The notes under the pieces are model-generated. The model was not told the DNA's origin. It did no database searches and was given only the letters and a program-made list of their open reading frames with translations. A stretch of 64,000 bases of DNA, from assembly GCA_018401735.1 (NCBI GenBank), contig JAGYKI010000001.1, forward strand, positions 186,001 through 250,000. The letters run 5' to 3'. The position numbers and the translations under genes were made by a program. Below, piece by piece: positions 8,621 through 15,668 of the stretch (positions are counted from its first letter, which is position 1; every line of letters starts with the position of its first letter). The stretch is from Schleiferiaceae bacterium. GTDB lineage: Bacteria; Bacteroidota; Bacteroidia; Flavobacteriales; Schleiferiaceae.

Positions 8621-9309
8621 GAAGCAGCGATCTTTAAAAGCACTTAGCTTACAGTTTTCCGCGAAACGATCTGCGTTATTTGCGTAAATCTGTGCTTAAA
8701 TACACTACTATAGAATCGCAGATGATCGCCGATTTACTAGGAAGCAGCGATCTTTAAAAGCACTTGGCTTACAGTTTTCCGCGAAACGATCTGCGTAAAT
8801 CTGTGCTTAAATACCCTACTATAGAATCGCAGATGATCGCCGATTTAGCAAATGATCACAGATTAATTCCGATTTATTTAGAAGCAGCGATCTTTAAAAG
8901 CGTTTGGCTTGCAATTTTCCGCGAAGCGATCTGCGTTATCCGCTTAAATCTGTGCTTAAATACCTTACTATAGAATCGCAGATGATCGCCGATTTAGCAA
9001 ATGGTCACAGATTAATTCCGATTTATTTAGAAGCAGCGATCTTTAAAAACACTTGGCTTGCAGTTTTCCGTGAAACGATCTGCGTTATCTGCGCAAATCT
9101 GTGCTTAAATACCCTTCTATAGAATCGCAGATGTTCGCCGATTTAGCAAATGATCACAGATTAATTCTGATTTATTTAGAAGCAGCAATCTTTAAAAACA
9201 CTTGGCTTGCAATTTTCCGCGAAGCGATCTGCGTTATCTGCGTCATCCGCTTAAATCTGTGCTTTGATGGCAGCCTTTACAATCGGAGATTTAGCAGATG
9301 ATTAAATAT
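8621..9309 (+). repeat. Tandem array of five imperfect 120-149 bp repeats
   Basis: Five head-to-tail units begin with GAAGCAGCGATCTTTAAAA or a close variant at 8621, 8741, 8881, 9030 and 9179. Units 3 and 4 are 149 bp; unit 2 is 140 bp (a 9-bp loss in the ATCTGCGTTATCTGCG stretch); unit 1 is 120 bp; unit 5 decays after about 85 bp. Each unit contains ATCTGCG and ATCTGTG words on one side and CGCAGAT and CACAGAT words on the other, so each can fold into an imperfect hairpin. Short open frames of 66-72 codons run through it only because the repeat lacks frequent stops; as the period is not a multiple of three, they are not conserved frames. This fills the 740-bp gap between the TolC gene and the nitroreductase gene. 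Confidence 0.9.
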
Positions 9310-9328
9310 CTCCTCTATTGGACTTAAA

Positions 9329-9907
9329 TCAAGATTCCCAACGTACTTTGTTATCAATACTGCTAAGTCTGCGACCCACCGGGTTGGTCTTACTCGGCTT
9401 ACCAATATAAAGCAGTCCCATAGACTTATGTGATTCATCAAAATGCATAAAATCGCGGAAGGCATCGCTAAAGGCGAAACCGGGAGTGCTCCAAATTGCA
9501 CCATAACCTAAGCTATGAATATAAAGCCACATGTTTTGCACGGCCATAGCTACGGCGCAGCTCTCCTCTATTTCGGGAATTTTGGGATTGGAGTTCGGCT
9601 TCATGGCAATGCCAATAACGTGGGATGATAATAATGGCTTTTCTAGGAGCTTTTTGTAACGAATCTCGTTAAAGTCTTCAGTCTCTTTATTTGGTTGATC
9701 ATAATCGGCCATAAAACGACCTAAAGACCTTAATGCCTCGCCATGGTACACCACAAAGCGCCAAGGTTCCGTATAGCCATGGGTTGGAGCCCAATTGGCC
9801 TGCTCCAAAATTTCTTTAATCTGCGTATCAGGAATAATTTCTCCCGTAAAAGTATCCGGTTTAACGGTTCTGCGTTCAGCGATAAGCTGTGCTAAAGTAT
9901 TGTGCAT
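9329..9907 (-). CDS. Nitroreductase-family FMN oxidoreductase
   Basis: This 192-residue protein has the nitroreductase fold signatures: the N-terminal RRTVKPDTF segment for FMN phosphate binding, the ANWAPTHGYTEPWRF motif at about residues 37-51, and a Gly-rich SLGYGAIWSTPG segment near 133-144. The length fits the short YdjA-like subgroup. Such enzymes use NAD(P)H and FMN to reduce nitro compounds or quinones in the cytoplasm; the natural substrate cannot be told from sequence. It lies 1 bp downstream of aroK on the same strand, so the two are probably cotranscribed. Confidence 0.88.
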   Translation of the reverse strand: MHNTLAQLIAERRTVKPDTFTGEIIPDTQIKEILEQANWAPTHGYTEPWRFVVYHGEALRSLGRFMADYDQPNKETEDFNEIRYKKLLEKPLLSSHVIGIAMKPNSNPKIPEIEESCAVAMAVQNMWLYIHSLGYGAIWSTPGFAFSDAFRDFMHFDESHKSMGLLYIGKPSKTNPVGRRLSSIDNKVRWES

Positions 9908-9908
9908 A

Positions 9909-10421
9909 TTAGTCTTTTAATAGTTTTTGCATTTCACCAAGGTAGGCTCCTTCAATAGCTAGCTTTGAATCGAGCGTAAAAATAGCCTGCTCATAATAAA
10001 CGCTGCGTTCAAATAGATGTTTAGCGATGTACTCTTTTAAATCTTCATCTTTTAGGTGAGCCAATAAAGGACGCTCGCGGCGATCTTTCAGCAAGCGCTC
10101 AAATAAGATGGGGATATTGTGTTTCAAGTAGAAACTGACGGCTTTGGAGTTAATCAAAGTCATATTATCATAGTAACATGGTGTGCCCCCACCTGTAGCC
10201 AAAACAAAATTATCCTCTTCCATGAGAACTTCGAGCAAAGCCCTTTCCTTTTTCCGGAAATAAAGCTCCCCTTTATTGAAGATGATTTCACTAATAGACT
10301 CCCCCTCTTCTTTTTCGATTAATTGGTCGAGATCCAGTAATTTCAAGTTCCACGCTGCCGATATATCCCTGGCCAAGGCCGATTTTCCGCTGGCCATGTA
10401 GCCAATTAAAACGATTTTCAT
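9909..10421 (-). CDS. aroK: Shikimate kinase
   Basis: From the ATG at 10421 the product is 170 residues, normal for AroK, which phosphorylates shikimate with ATP in the chorismate pathway. Visible motifs are the P-loop GYMASGKS at residues 7-14, the LLDLDQLIE segment carrying the shikimate-binding Asp, the ATGGGTPC loop and the RRERPLL lid. An in-frame extension of 32 residues upstream is possible but has no family similarity and would run through the promoter. It is followed after 1 bp by the nitroreductase gene. Confidence 0.93.
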   Translation of the reverse strand: MKIVLIGYMASGKSALARDISAAWNLKLLDLDQLIEKEEGESISEIIFNKGELYFRKKERALLEVLMEEDNFVLATGGGTPCYYDNMTLINSKAVSFYLKHNIPILFERLLKDRRERPLLAHLKDEDLKEYIAKHLFERSVYYEQAIFTLDSKLAIEGAYLGEMQKLLKD

Positions 10422-10440
10422 AGCTGTAAAATACTGAGTA

Positions 10441-10475
10441 CAAAAGTAGTGCATTCTTAGGGCCTGATGGGCAAA
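10441..10475 (-). promoter_or_regulatory. Promoter of aroK
   Basis: On the minus strand TTTG is followed after 23 bp by TACTTTTG, an exact TAnnTTTG -7 box. It lies about 20 bp before the aroK ATG at 10421 and supports that start over the longer open frame. Confidence 0.45.
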
Positions 10476-10504
10476 AAAAAACATCAACATTTTTTCTATT
10501 TTTC

Positions 10505-10537
10505 TTTGGTGGTACAAGTTTTAACTCTTTATATTTG
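10505..10537 (+). promoter_or_regulatory. Promoter of tRNA-Lys
   Basis: TTTG at 10505-10508 and TATATTTG at 10530-10537 are separated by 21 bp, a strong Bacteroidota promoter. The tRNA-Lys 5' end lies 27 bp downstream of the -7 box. Confidence 0.65.
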
Positions 10538-10563
10538 CAGCCCCAAAACGATAAGGGGTCAAC

Positions 10564-10639
10564 GACTCAGTAGCTCAGCTGGCAGAGCATCTCCCTTTTA
10601 AGGAGAGGGTCCAGGGTTCGAGCCCCTGCTGAGTCACCA
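10564..10639 (+). tRNA. tRNA-Lys (anticodon TTT), CCA encoded
   Basis: The acceptor arms GACTCAG and CTGAGTC pair fully, the discriminator is A, and the CCA tail is encoded. The D-arm (AGCTCAGCTGGCAGAGC) and T-arm (GGGTTCGAGCCCC) are standard. The anticodon stem TCTCC/GGAGA encloses the loop CTTTTAA, giving anticodon TTT for lysine. A promoter precedes it and a strong intrinsic terminator follows immediately. Confidence 0.97.
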
Positions 10640-10665
10640 AAAAAGCCCTAAACAGGGCTTTTTTT
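10639..10665 (+). terminator. Intrinsic terminator after tRNA-Lys
   Basis: AAGCCCT and AGGGCTT form a GC-rich stem around AAAC, flanked by A and T runs, with seven T residues after the stem. Confidence 0.85.
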
Positions 10666-10738
10666 GATAGTACAAAGATCAAGTGATATAAAGACAAAAG
10701 TCTCCGATCTCACATCTAAGTTCTCTGTGCTTATAAAT

Positions 10739-10822
10739 GCCCAGGTGGCGGAATTGGTAGACGCGCCACCTTGAGGGGGTGGTGATCGTAAGGTCGTGCA
10801 GGTTCAAGTCCTGTTCTGGGCA
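10739..10822 (+). tRNA. tRNA-Leu (anticodon GAG)
   Basis: The 84-nt gene has acceptor strands GCCCAGG and TCTGGGC, discriminator A, and a long variable arm, which marks a class II tRNA. The anticodon stem CCACC/GGTGG encloses TTGAGGG, giving anticodon GAG for leucine. The T-arm reads CAGGTTCAAGTCCTG. CCA is not encoded, in contrast with the neighbouring tRNA-Lys. A terminator follows. Confidence 0.96.
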
Positions 10823-10835
10823 CATCTAAAAAAAC

Positions 10836-10875
10836 AAAACCCTTGTTAGTCAATTGATTAGCAAGGGTTTTTTTT
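10836..10875 (+). terminator. Intrinsic terminator after tRNA-Leu
   Basis: CCCTTG and CAAGGG form the stem base. The interior contains the small palindrome TCAATTGA, and eight T residues follow the stem. Confidence 0.75.
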
Positions 10876-11076
10876 GGTTTTTACTGAAACTTTTCTTTCA
10901 TTAGGGTGCATCATATTTCTTCTAAATGCACGTTTTTTCGCAATCAATAAATTTTGATAGGTTCATCAGAGCAAAAATTTAGCTTTGATTAGTTTCTTTA
11001 AAAAAGAATAGTATTTACAGTATTGGGTTAAGTTCTTAAGGTCATTTAAAGCACTGCTCAATAAAAATACAAACTA
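10876..11076. other. Intergenic stretch with no recognisable gene
   Basis: AT-rich sequence between the tRNA-Leu terminator and the gene remnant at 11077. I see no long open frame, tRNA or strong hairpin in it. Confidence 0.5.
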
Positions 11077-11190
11077 GTGATTCAGCAGTTCAAAGAAGTC
11101 CACCTGCTGCTCGAAGAGGAACGCCATTTCGTCTTCAAAGTGGTGAAGGCCTACATGAGCGATTTCAATATATCAGGCCTACACCTTATA
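11077..11190 (+). pseudogene. Fragment of a foreign gene, possibly the C-terminus of an XRE-type regulator
   Basis: A short open segment encodes about 33 residues reading EVHLLLEEERHFVFKVVKAY followed by MSDFN. The pattern 'L..EE..FVFKVV.A....DF' resembles the helical tail found after the HTH in many Bacteroidota XRE-family regulators, but this is a weak resemblance. It lacks a proper start and any DNA-binding part, and its codons are visibly more GC-rich than the surrounding sequence. A GC-rich terminator-like hairpin follows at 11193. The combination suggests the 3' end of a lost or transferred gene with its terminator, lying directly beside an insertion sequence. Confidence 0.35.
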
Positions 11191-11192
11191 AA

Positions 11193-11216
11193 AAACCCGG
11201 CTCATCAGCCGGGTTT
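11193..11216 (+). terminator. GC-rich terminator-like hairpin
   Basis: AAACCCGGCT and AGCCGGGTTT pair perfectly around CATC. The following T-run is short and interrupted, so it is a moderate terminator. It would serve the remnant gene just upstream. Confidence 0.6.
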
Positions 11217-11277
11217 AGTTTTAGGTATCAATTTCTACAAGATCAACATATTTCTAATATAATTACCAATGTTCCAC

Positions 11278-12620
11278 CACACCTGTCCAAAATAATTTTC
11301 AGAGCAGATAATTTCTGTTGGGAACCAGTTACCTAGCTCCCAAAAATAGTATTTTCTAAGAATAAGCCCTTTACTCTCTAAAAAAGCCTCAGTTCAGGTG
11401 GTGGTTGAGGATTGATTTCAAAAGGTTGATGGATCCATTTTTCAAGACTTATTTTAGTGTAGAGGTTCAGTCTTAAAAAGGTGATGAGATTAGAAAGATG
11501 CCAAGGGTATTTAGCTTTAGATTTCAGGTATCTAAGCAATAACATCCCGATTAAGGAGCACCACATTTGAATACGCACTGCATTTTCTGAGGTTCCCACA
11601 AAACTCTTAACTCTAAAAAGTTGCTTGAGATGCTTGAAAAAGACCTCCACATCCCAGCGTGCCTTATAAAGCTGCGATACGGTGTCTGCTGTCCAAGAAA
11701 GATTATTGGTTATGACTTTAAGGTAGCATTGATTTTTCTCATCCCACACATGAACTAAACGTAGTTTTTTCGGGTAGTGCTTTGAGGCTGTACCCCCTTT
11801 TAAAACAATATCTTGATCCATATCAATATGTGGCTGACGTGGATCTAAGTGATATTCCTGAATGGGCTCATAAAGCAGGTTGCTTTTCAGACGTGTTACA
11901 AATAAAACGCCCTTACTGTCCAAATTAAATAACCACTCGAAGTCTACATAAGCACGATCCATCACCAATACCGATCCTGAGGTATAATCTAATGTTTTAG
12001 CTTGGGTAATGTCGCTGGTTTTGCCATCCGAAAGATTCACATAACTAGGTAAGCCACTGTCATAATCTAAAACAGCATGCAACTTCAAGGCGCCTTTAGT
12101 GGTGCGGTATTTAGCCCAATCGAAAAGACTTAAACTTAAGGTGATAACACTAGCGTCCATCAAATACACCTTGCGTTTTAGTTTTCGGGCATAAATACGT
12201 CGCTTGCGCAATGAGGGTTCAAGCTTTTCCAATAGGTTGAAGTATAAATCCTCAAAAAAAGCAGCATCCCGTTTTTTGTTTAAATAGCTCAAAGAGGATT
12301 TACAGGGCACCCGACCTATGTTCAGATGATTCTTCTCCAGGGAAAGACTGCGCAGTCCGTTTTGAATATCTCGCAAAGAATCGATATGCGCGAACTGCAT
12401 AAACAGCATACTTACAAAATGTGTCCAAGTGCTTATACCCTTCGAGTACTTGTCACTGGAATGCTTAGTTACTAGCTTTTTAAAAACCGAACGGTCTATA
12501 TGTTCTAAGAGTTGAGCAAAAAGATTTAGTTTTGTCTGGGGCATGAAATAAGGGTTTTGTTCGAACCCCAAAATTGGGGAAAACCTTCATGCCCCTTTTA
12601 TTTTATTTTGGACGGGTGTG
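11278..12620 (-). mobile_element. IS4-family insertion sequence, complete (1343 bp)
   Basis: The element is bounded by 18-bp terminal inverted repeats, CACACCTGTCCAAAATAA at the left and its complement at the right, with one mismatch. It carries a single intact transposase gene on the minus strand. No target-site duplication is visible between the left flank (TGTTCCAC) and the right flank (ATCGAGGA), suggesting that the locus has recombined since insertion. A nearly identical 158-bp piece of the same left end lies at 13348-13505. Confidence 0.9.
11378..12544 (-). CDS. IS4-family transposase
   Basis: From the ATG at 12544 the product is 388 residues. It carries a DDE transposase core: Asp130 in VYLMDAS, Asp196 in VLVMDRAYVD, and Glu300 within YKARWDVEVFFKHLK, which satisfies the IS4-family Y-(2)-R-(3)-E-(6)-K signature. 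The open frame extends 9 codons upstream to a TTG, but the ATG is preferred. The frame is intact, so the element may be active. It lies within matched terminal inverted repeats and in the minus orientation. Confidence 0.93.
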   Translation of the reverse strand: MPQTKLNLFAQLLEHIDRSVFKKLVTKHSSDKYSKGISTWTHFVSMLFMQFAHIDSLRDIQNGLRSLSLEKNHLNIGRVPCKSSLSYLNKKRDAAFFEDLYFNLLEKLEPSLRKRRIYARKLKRKVYLMDASVITLSLSLFDWAKYRTTKGALKLHAVLDYDSGLPSYVNLSDGKTSDITQAKTLDYTSGSVLVMDRAYVDFEWLFNLDSKGVLFVTRLKSNLLYEPIQEYHLDPRQPHIDMDQDIVLKGGTASKHYPKKLRLVHVWDEKNQCYLKVITNNLSWTADTVSQLYKARWDVEVFFKHLKQLFRVKSFVGTSENAVRIQMWCSLIGMLLLRYLKSKAKYPWHLSNLITFLRLNLYTKISLEKWIHQPFEINPQPPPELRLF

Positions 12621-12654
12621 ATCGAGGATTTAGATTAAGCAATTAAACAGGTCG

Positions 12655-13266
12655 GTGCAAAAGAATTTAACTAGCTTAGAAGTCTTTAAAACAACAACCA
12701 TTGTGTTTTTATTCGCAATATTTGGCACAGGTTTACATGAATTAATACACTATATCACAGCAGTTCTTTTGAAATGCGATCCTGAGTTATTTTTAACACA
12801 TATAACCAAAGGAGAATGTACACTATTGAGAATAAGATGTATGCCCTTGGGGACCAATGCTAATTACTGTTTAAATGATTTTCTAGTAACGTCTTCAGCA
12901 CCTGTATTGGGTCTAATTATAAGCTTGTTAAGTTTGTTTTCACTAAAGAGAGAAACAGTAAATTTTTATTGTAAAATGATAAAATTACTTTTCTCTCTTT
13001 TTTTTGTCAGGTCGAGCTTAGTGCTATTGATAAGCGATATACTGATTTTTTTTGGACAAGAAGAAGTGTTGAGGCTTTCGGATGAGGATAAAATTGTTAT
13101 TTATTTAGACTTAAATCCATATCTCTTTGAGGGATGTGTTCATGTAATAAGTGTATTAATATTGATTTTTGGAACTTATATAAGCGGTATGACTTTTATA
13201 AAAAGATTGATAATCCCTCTATTCCTAGGGGTCTTAATAGCTATGGGTTTTTTGTTAACCTTCTAG
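12655..13266 (+). CDS. AT-rich polytopic membrane protein with an HELIH (HExxH) motif
   Basis: The 203-residue product has about five hydrophobic segments. The first one contains GLHELIHYITA at residues 25-35, an HExxH zinc-protease motif embedded in a membrane helix, as in M50 intramembrane proteases. A later LDLNPYLFEG stretch is vaguely like the M50 third-ligand motif 'NxxPxxxxDG' but does not match it, so catalysis is unproven. The codon use is distinctly AT-rich. The apparent start is a GTG; the frame is open back to 12634 but has no ATG, and the IS right end is only 34 bp upstream, so the native 5' end may have been removed. I do not recognise the family. Confidence 0.6.
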   Translation: MQKNLTSLEVFKTTTIVFLFAIFGTGLHELIHYITAVLLKCDPELFLTHITKGECTLLRIRCMPLGTNANYCLNDFLVTSSAPVLGLIISLLSLFSLKRETVNFYCKMIKLLFSLFFVRSSLVLLISDILIFFGQEEVLRLSDEDKIVIYLDLNPYLFEGCVHVISVLILIFGTYISGMTFIKRLIIPLFLGVLIAMGFLLTF

Positions 13267-13347
13267 CTATATTCATTCAGTCAATAAAAGCAAATGTTTC
13301 TTTTGAATTATCCAGCTGATTGTTTTGGTCAAAAGCATTTCTGAAGT

Positions 13348-13505
13348 CACACCTGTCCAAAATAATTTTCAGAGCAGATAATTTCTGTTGGGAACCAGTT
13401 ACCTAGCTCCCAAAAATAGTATTTTCTATGAATAAGCCCTTTACTCTCTAAAAAAGCCTCAGTTCAGGTGGTGGTTGAGGATTGATTTCAAAAGGTTGAT
13501 GGATC
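13348..13505 (-). mobile_element. Truncated copy of the neighbouring IS4-family element (158 bp)
   Basis: This segment repeats 11278-11435 with a single difference seen by eye (TTCTATGAAT versus TTCTAAGAAT). It contains the left terminal inverted repeat and the last few dozen bases of the transposase gene in the same orientation, then stops abruptly after GGATC. The near identity implies a recent origin, by a second insertion followed by deletion or by partial duplication. Confidence 0.9.
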
Positions 13506-13606
13506 AGTATTTAGAAGCTATGAATAGAGAGTTCCATATAACCGCGAACTATAGTAATAGCTAAATTAAGAGCTTAGCGATTGTATTTTATTATACCTTG
13601 TCGATT

Positions 13607-14425
13607 ATGCGGTATCTGTTGTCTTTTTTATTGATTTTCGCGACCACTTTAAGTAGCGGTCAAAATGTATTGTTTCTTGACTCTATTAGTCTCAAGCCTA
13701 TTCATAACCTTAGAGTTTATCACGATGATATGGTACACTATTCTGACGAATTAGGTTATGTTACTATTGCTAGTTTCAATGGTGAGAATGCCTATGCAAT
13801 CCATCCTGGCTATCAATCCCAAGAATTCAGTTTGAAAGATACAGTGCTACTAGAACCGACCAATTTCATTCTTCCTGAATTGGAGATCACTGCCAAAGCT
13901 AATCCAAGAATTTTAATCAATAAAAGGAATAGGCACTGGCGCCTATCAAGTGTTGGTATTAGTAATGGGTCTATTCACGGTGTTAGTCTTGATTTAGAAC
14001 AAAGATTAGTAATTAAAGGAGTACGTATCTATTTCAAGAAATCTTTACAGGAAAGGATCTATTGTAGGTTAGTAATATTTAACACCGCAGATACCCTTTC
14101 CCATAAACCTACTCCAGTATTTGGTGCTTCATCATTCGACACTATTGTCAAAGGCACTAAAAAATACAATCTAAATATTGCTGAATACCCATTAAATAAC
14201 TGCCCTGATACTAATTATTTAGTAGCAGTGGAATTCAAATTTGATGAGTTTTTATGGGGTGAAAGTGTACCCAGCCTAGAATGGTGGGAAACCTCTAAGG
14301 TCAATTATTACTACTTTAGAAAGAATCATACATTGGTAAGGGACAGATTTCATTTTCCCAAGCTAGCAGAAGAGATTCCGCTGACAACTATAGGAATGGA
14401 GGTAATTGCCTCTAAGCTTGATTGA
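13607..14425 (+). CDS. Secreted protein of unknown function
   Basis: From the ATG at 13607 the product is 272 residues with a signal peptide (MRYLLSFLLIFATTLSSGQ). The segment that follows (about 20-95) resembles the small beta-sandwich found at the start of many Bacteroidota surface proteins, with residues DSISLKPIHNLRVYHDD, LGYVTIA and LPELEITAK reminiscent of carboxypeptidase-regulatory-like repeats. The C-terminal part (100-270) is beta-rich and unrecognised. A TTG three codons earlier is also possible. It lies in the accessory region just after the truncated IS copy. Confidence 0.6.
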   Translation: MRYLLSFLLIFATTLSSGQNVLFLDSISLKPIHNLRVYHDDMVHYSDELGYVTIASFNGENAYAIHPGYQSQEFSLKDTVLLEPTNFILPELEITAKANPRILINKRNRHWRLSSVGISNGSIHGVSLDLEQRLVIKGVRIYFKKSLQERIYCRLVIFNTADTLSHKPTPVFGASSFDTIVKGTKKYNLNIAEYPLNNCPDTNYLVAVEFKFDEFLWGESVPSLEWWETSKVNYYYFRKNHTLVRDRFHFPKLAEEIPLTTIGMEVIASKLD

Positions 14426-14495
14426 TTTTATTCCAAGCCTTAATTCGCTTAAGCTATTAAAACCATTTTCACCTTCACATTTCCTAAATTGCCGC

Positions 14496-14909
14496 ATGAT
14501 TAAAATGAAAAGCTTTCTCCACTATTTAAGCTTTGTACAGATACCCTTGTACTTGCTGGGTATGTATTGGTTTATCCACCCAGCACTGGTAGGCGGAAAA
14601 GACATTTTAGGTGATATTAATGCCGCTCTTCTTGCGCTTGGTGTTGCTTTAAGTTTCTCTTCCTTAAGTGATCCATCAAGAAATAGAGCCCTTGCTAAAA
14701 AGGTCTTTAAGGCCAATCGTATTAAATGGTTGACAAGAATGTTGTTGTTAATGATAATTCTATTATTTGCAATGGCCGTTTTTTTGAGTCTGGCCGAAAA
14801 TAAGATCTCCGAAATAAGCACGAGTCTTTTTGTTTTGGGAATTGGATTGATGGCCAATCTAAGGCAACTGGTAGAGATGAATGAATCTGCCCAAGCACAA
14901 GAAGGATAA
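14496..14909 (+). CDS. Small membrane protein of unknown function
   Basis: The likely start is the ATG at 14496 (MIKMKSFLHYLSFVQ), giving 137 residues; a longer open frame begins at 14406 inside the previous gene but lacks membrane-protein character. Four hydrophobic segments are visible (about 8-27, 39-56, 76-100 and 108-124), separated by a basic loop after SSLSDPSRNRALAKKVFKAN. No family is recognised. It follows the secreted-protein gene on the same strand. Confidence 0.6.
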   Translation: MIKMKSFLHYLSFVQIPLYLLGMYWFIHPALVGGKDILGDINAALLALGVALSFSSLSDPSRNRALAKKVFKANRIKWLTRMLLLMIILLFAMAVFLSLAENKISEISTSLFVLGIGLMANLRQLVEMNESAQAQEG

Positions 14910-15123
14910 CAAGACAGGTTAAGAAAAGATTTTAATTTAGCCTTATTTTCCTCATATTTACCTTCTCAGAATTTACGCCATTTAGGGATAAGGCTTTCTA
15001 GACTAATTAATTAGAATGGGGGATTTAATTGGGAAATTGATTAACCTGGGGGAGGAAGCAGGTTTATCTAAGCAAGAGATTGGGAAATTAAGGATTGTTA
15101 ACGCAAAATGACTCCCCACAATC
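14910..15123. other. Intergenic stretch before an IS remnant
   Basis: The only open frame of note is a 31-codon ATG frame at 15016-15111 (ending LSKQEIGKLRIVNAK), too short and isolated to support as a gene. No hairpin or tRNA is seen. Confidence 0.4.
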
Positions 15124-15252
15124 TTAAGTATTGTTGTTGGAGTCATACCAGGGCTTTTCCACGGCTGCAATCATCATTCGATCAAAGAGTTGCCCTTCAA
15201 AATATCTGCGTTTAACTTTGTAACAAAATTCATTGAGGTAGTTTTGTAGGTT
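15124..15252 (-). pseudogene. Remnant of an IS1595-family transposase (C-terminal end)
   Basis: The minus strand encodes 42 residues and a stop. The segment NLQNYLNEFCYKVKRRYF followed by EGQLFDRMMIAA matches the C-terminal end of ISXO2-like/IS1595-family transposases, where 'LQ.YL.EF.Y..NRR' is highly conserved. A stop precedes it in frame, and the catalytic domain is missing. It is a decayed leftover of a second insertion-sequence type in this accessory region. Confidence 0.75.
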
Positions 15253-15415
15253 TCAGGTTTCCTGAAGGATGGTTGTGGGCCTTAAAAAGTGACAGTAAAA
15301 GTGTCAGGAGCAGATAGTATCAAAAAGGCCATGATTTTAAATCTCCTGATCTTCATCATGTTAACAATTTGTTGGAAAATAAACATTCAGACCTTTGTTT
15401 CAGATGGTCTAAAAC

Positions 15416-15453
15416 AAAAAAAGCCTCGTAATCTATTGACTACGAGGCTTTTT
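15416..15453 (-). terminator. Terminator of tRNA-Phe
   Basis: AAGCCTCGTA and TACGAGGCTT form a perfect 10-bp stem with a 10-nt loop. A-runs and T-runs flank it, so it terminates well in the minus direction after tRNA-Phe. Confidence 0.8.
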
Positions 15454-15457
15454 AAGG

Positions 15458-15530
15458 TGGTGCCAGCTGGAATCGAACCAGCGACACAAGGATTTTCAGT
15501 CCTTTGCTCTACCGACTGAGCTATGGCACC
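15458..15530 (-). tRNA. tRNA-Phe (anticodon GAA)
   Basis: On the minus strand the acceptor strands GGTGCCA and TGGCACC pair perfectly with discriminator A. The D-arm contains AGCTCAGTCGGTAGAGC, the T-arm GCTGGTTCGATTCCAGC. The anticodon stem AAGGA/TCCTT encloses CTGAAAA, giving anticodon GAA for phenylalanine. CCA is not encoded. A terminator follows. Confidence 0.96.
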
Positions 15531-15668
15531 ATTATTTTTAAATTTTGTCTTTCGAAAGAACTTCGTTTCACACATTCTCTGTGTTTAACGGGGCGCAAAT
15601 GTAAAACATTTTCTTTCTCACCAAAACAAAAAAATGTCTTTCTACCTTTATACCCTAAAATTTTTACT

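Noticed and set aside
8764..9301. Three ATG/alternative-start open frames of 66-72 codons in the tandem array
   Set aside because: They run through the repeat units in changing frames, because the unit length is not a multiple of three, and encode only repeat sequence.
8621..9309. Possible CRISPR array
   Set aside because: Unit length is 120-149 bp with no short constant repeats separated by unique spacers, and no cas genes are present.
10441..10517. N-terminal extension of aroK to 10517
   Set aside because: The extension crosses a good promoter and shows no similarity; the ATG at 10421 gives the normal length and P-loop position.
10876..11277. Additional tRNA or small RNA between the tRNA-Leu terminator and the IS
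   Set aside because: No cloverleaf or convincing conserved structure apart from the terminator-like hairpin at 11193.
15016..15111. 31-codon ATG frame ending LSKQEIGKLRIVNAK
   Set aside because: Too short, isolated, and lies in a decayed IS region; no evidence of translation.
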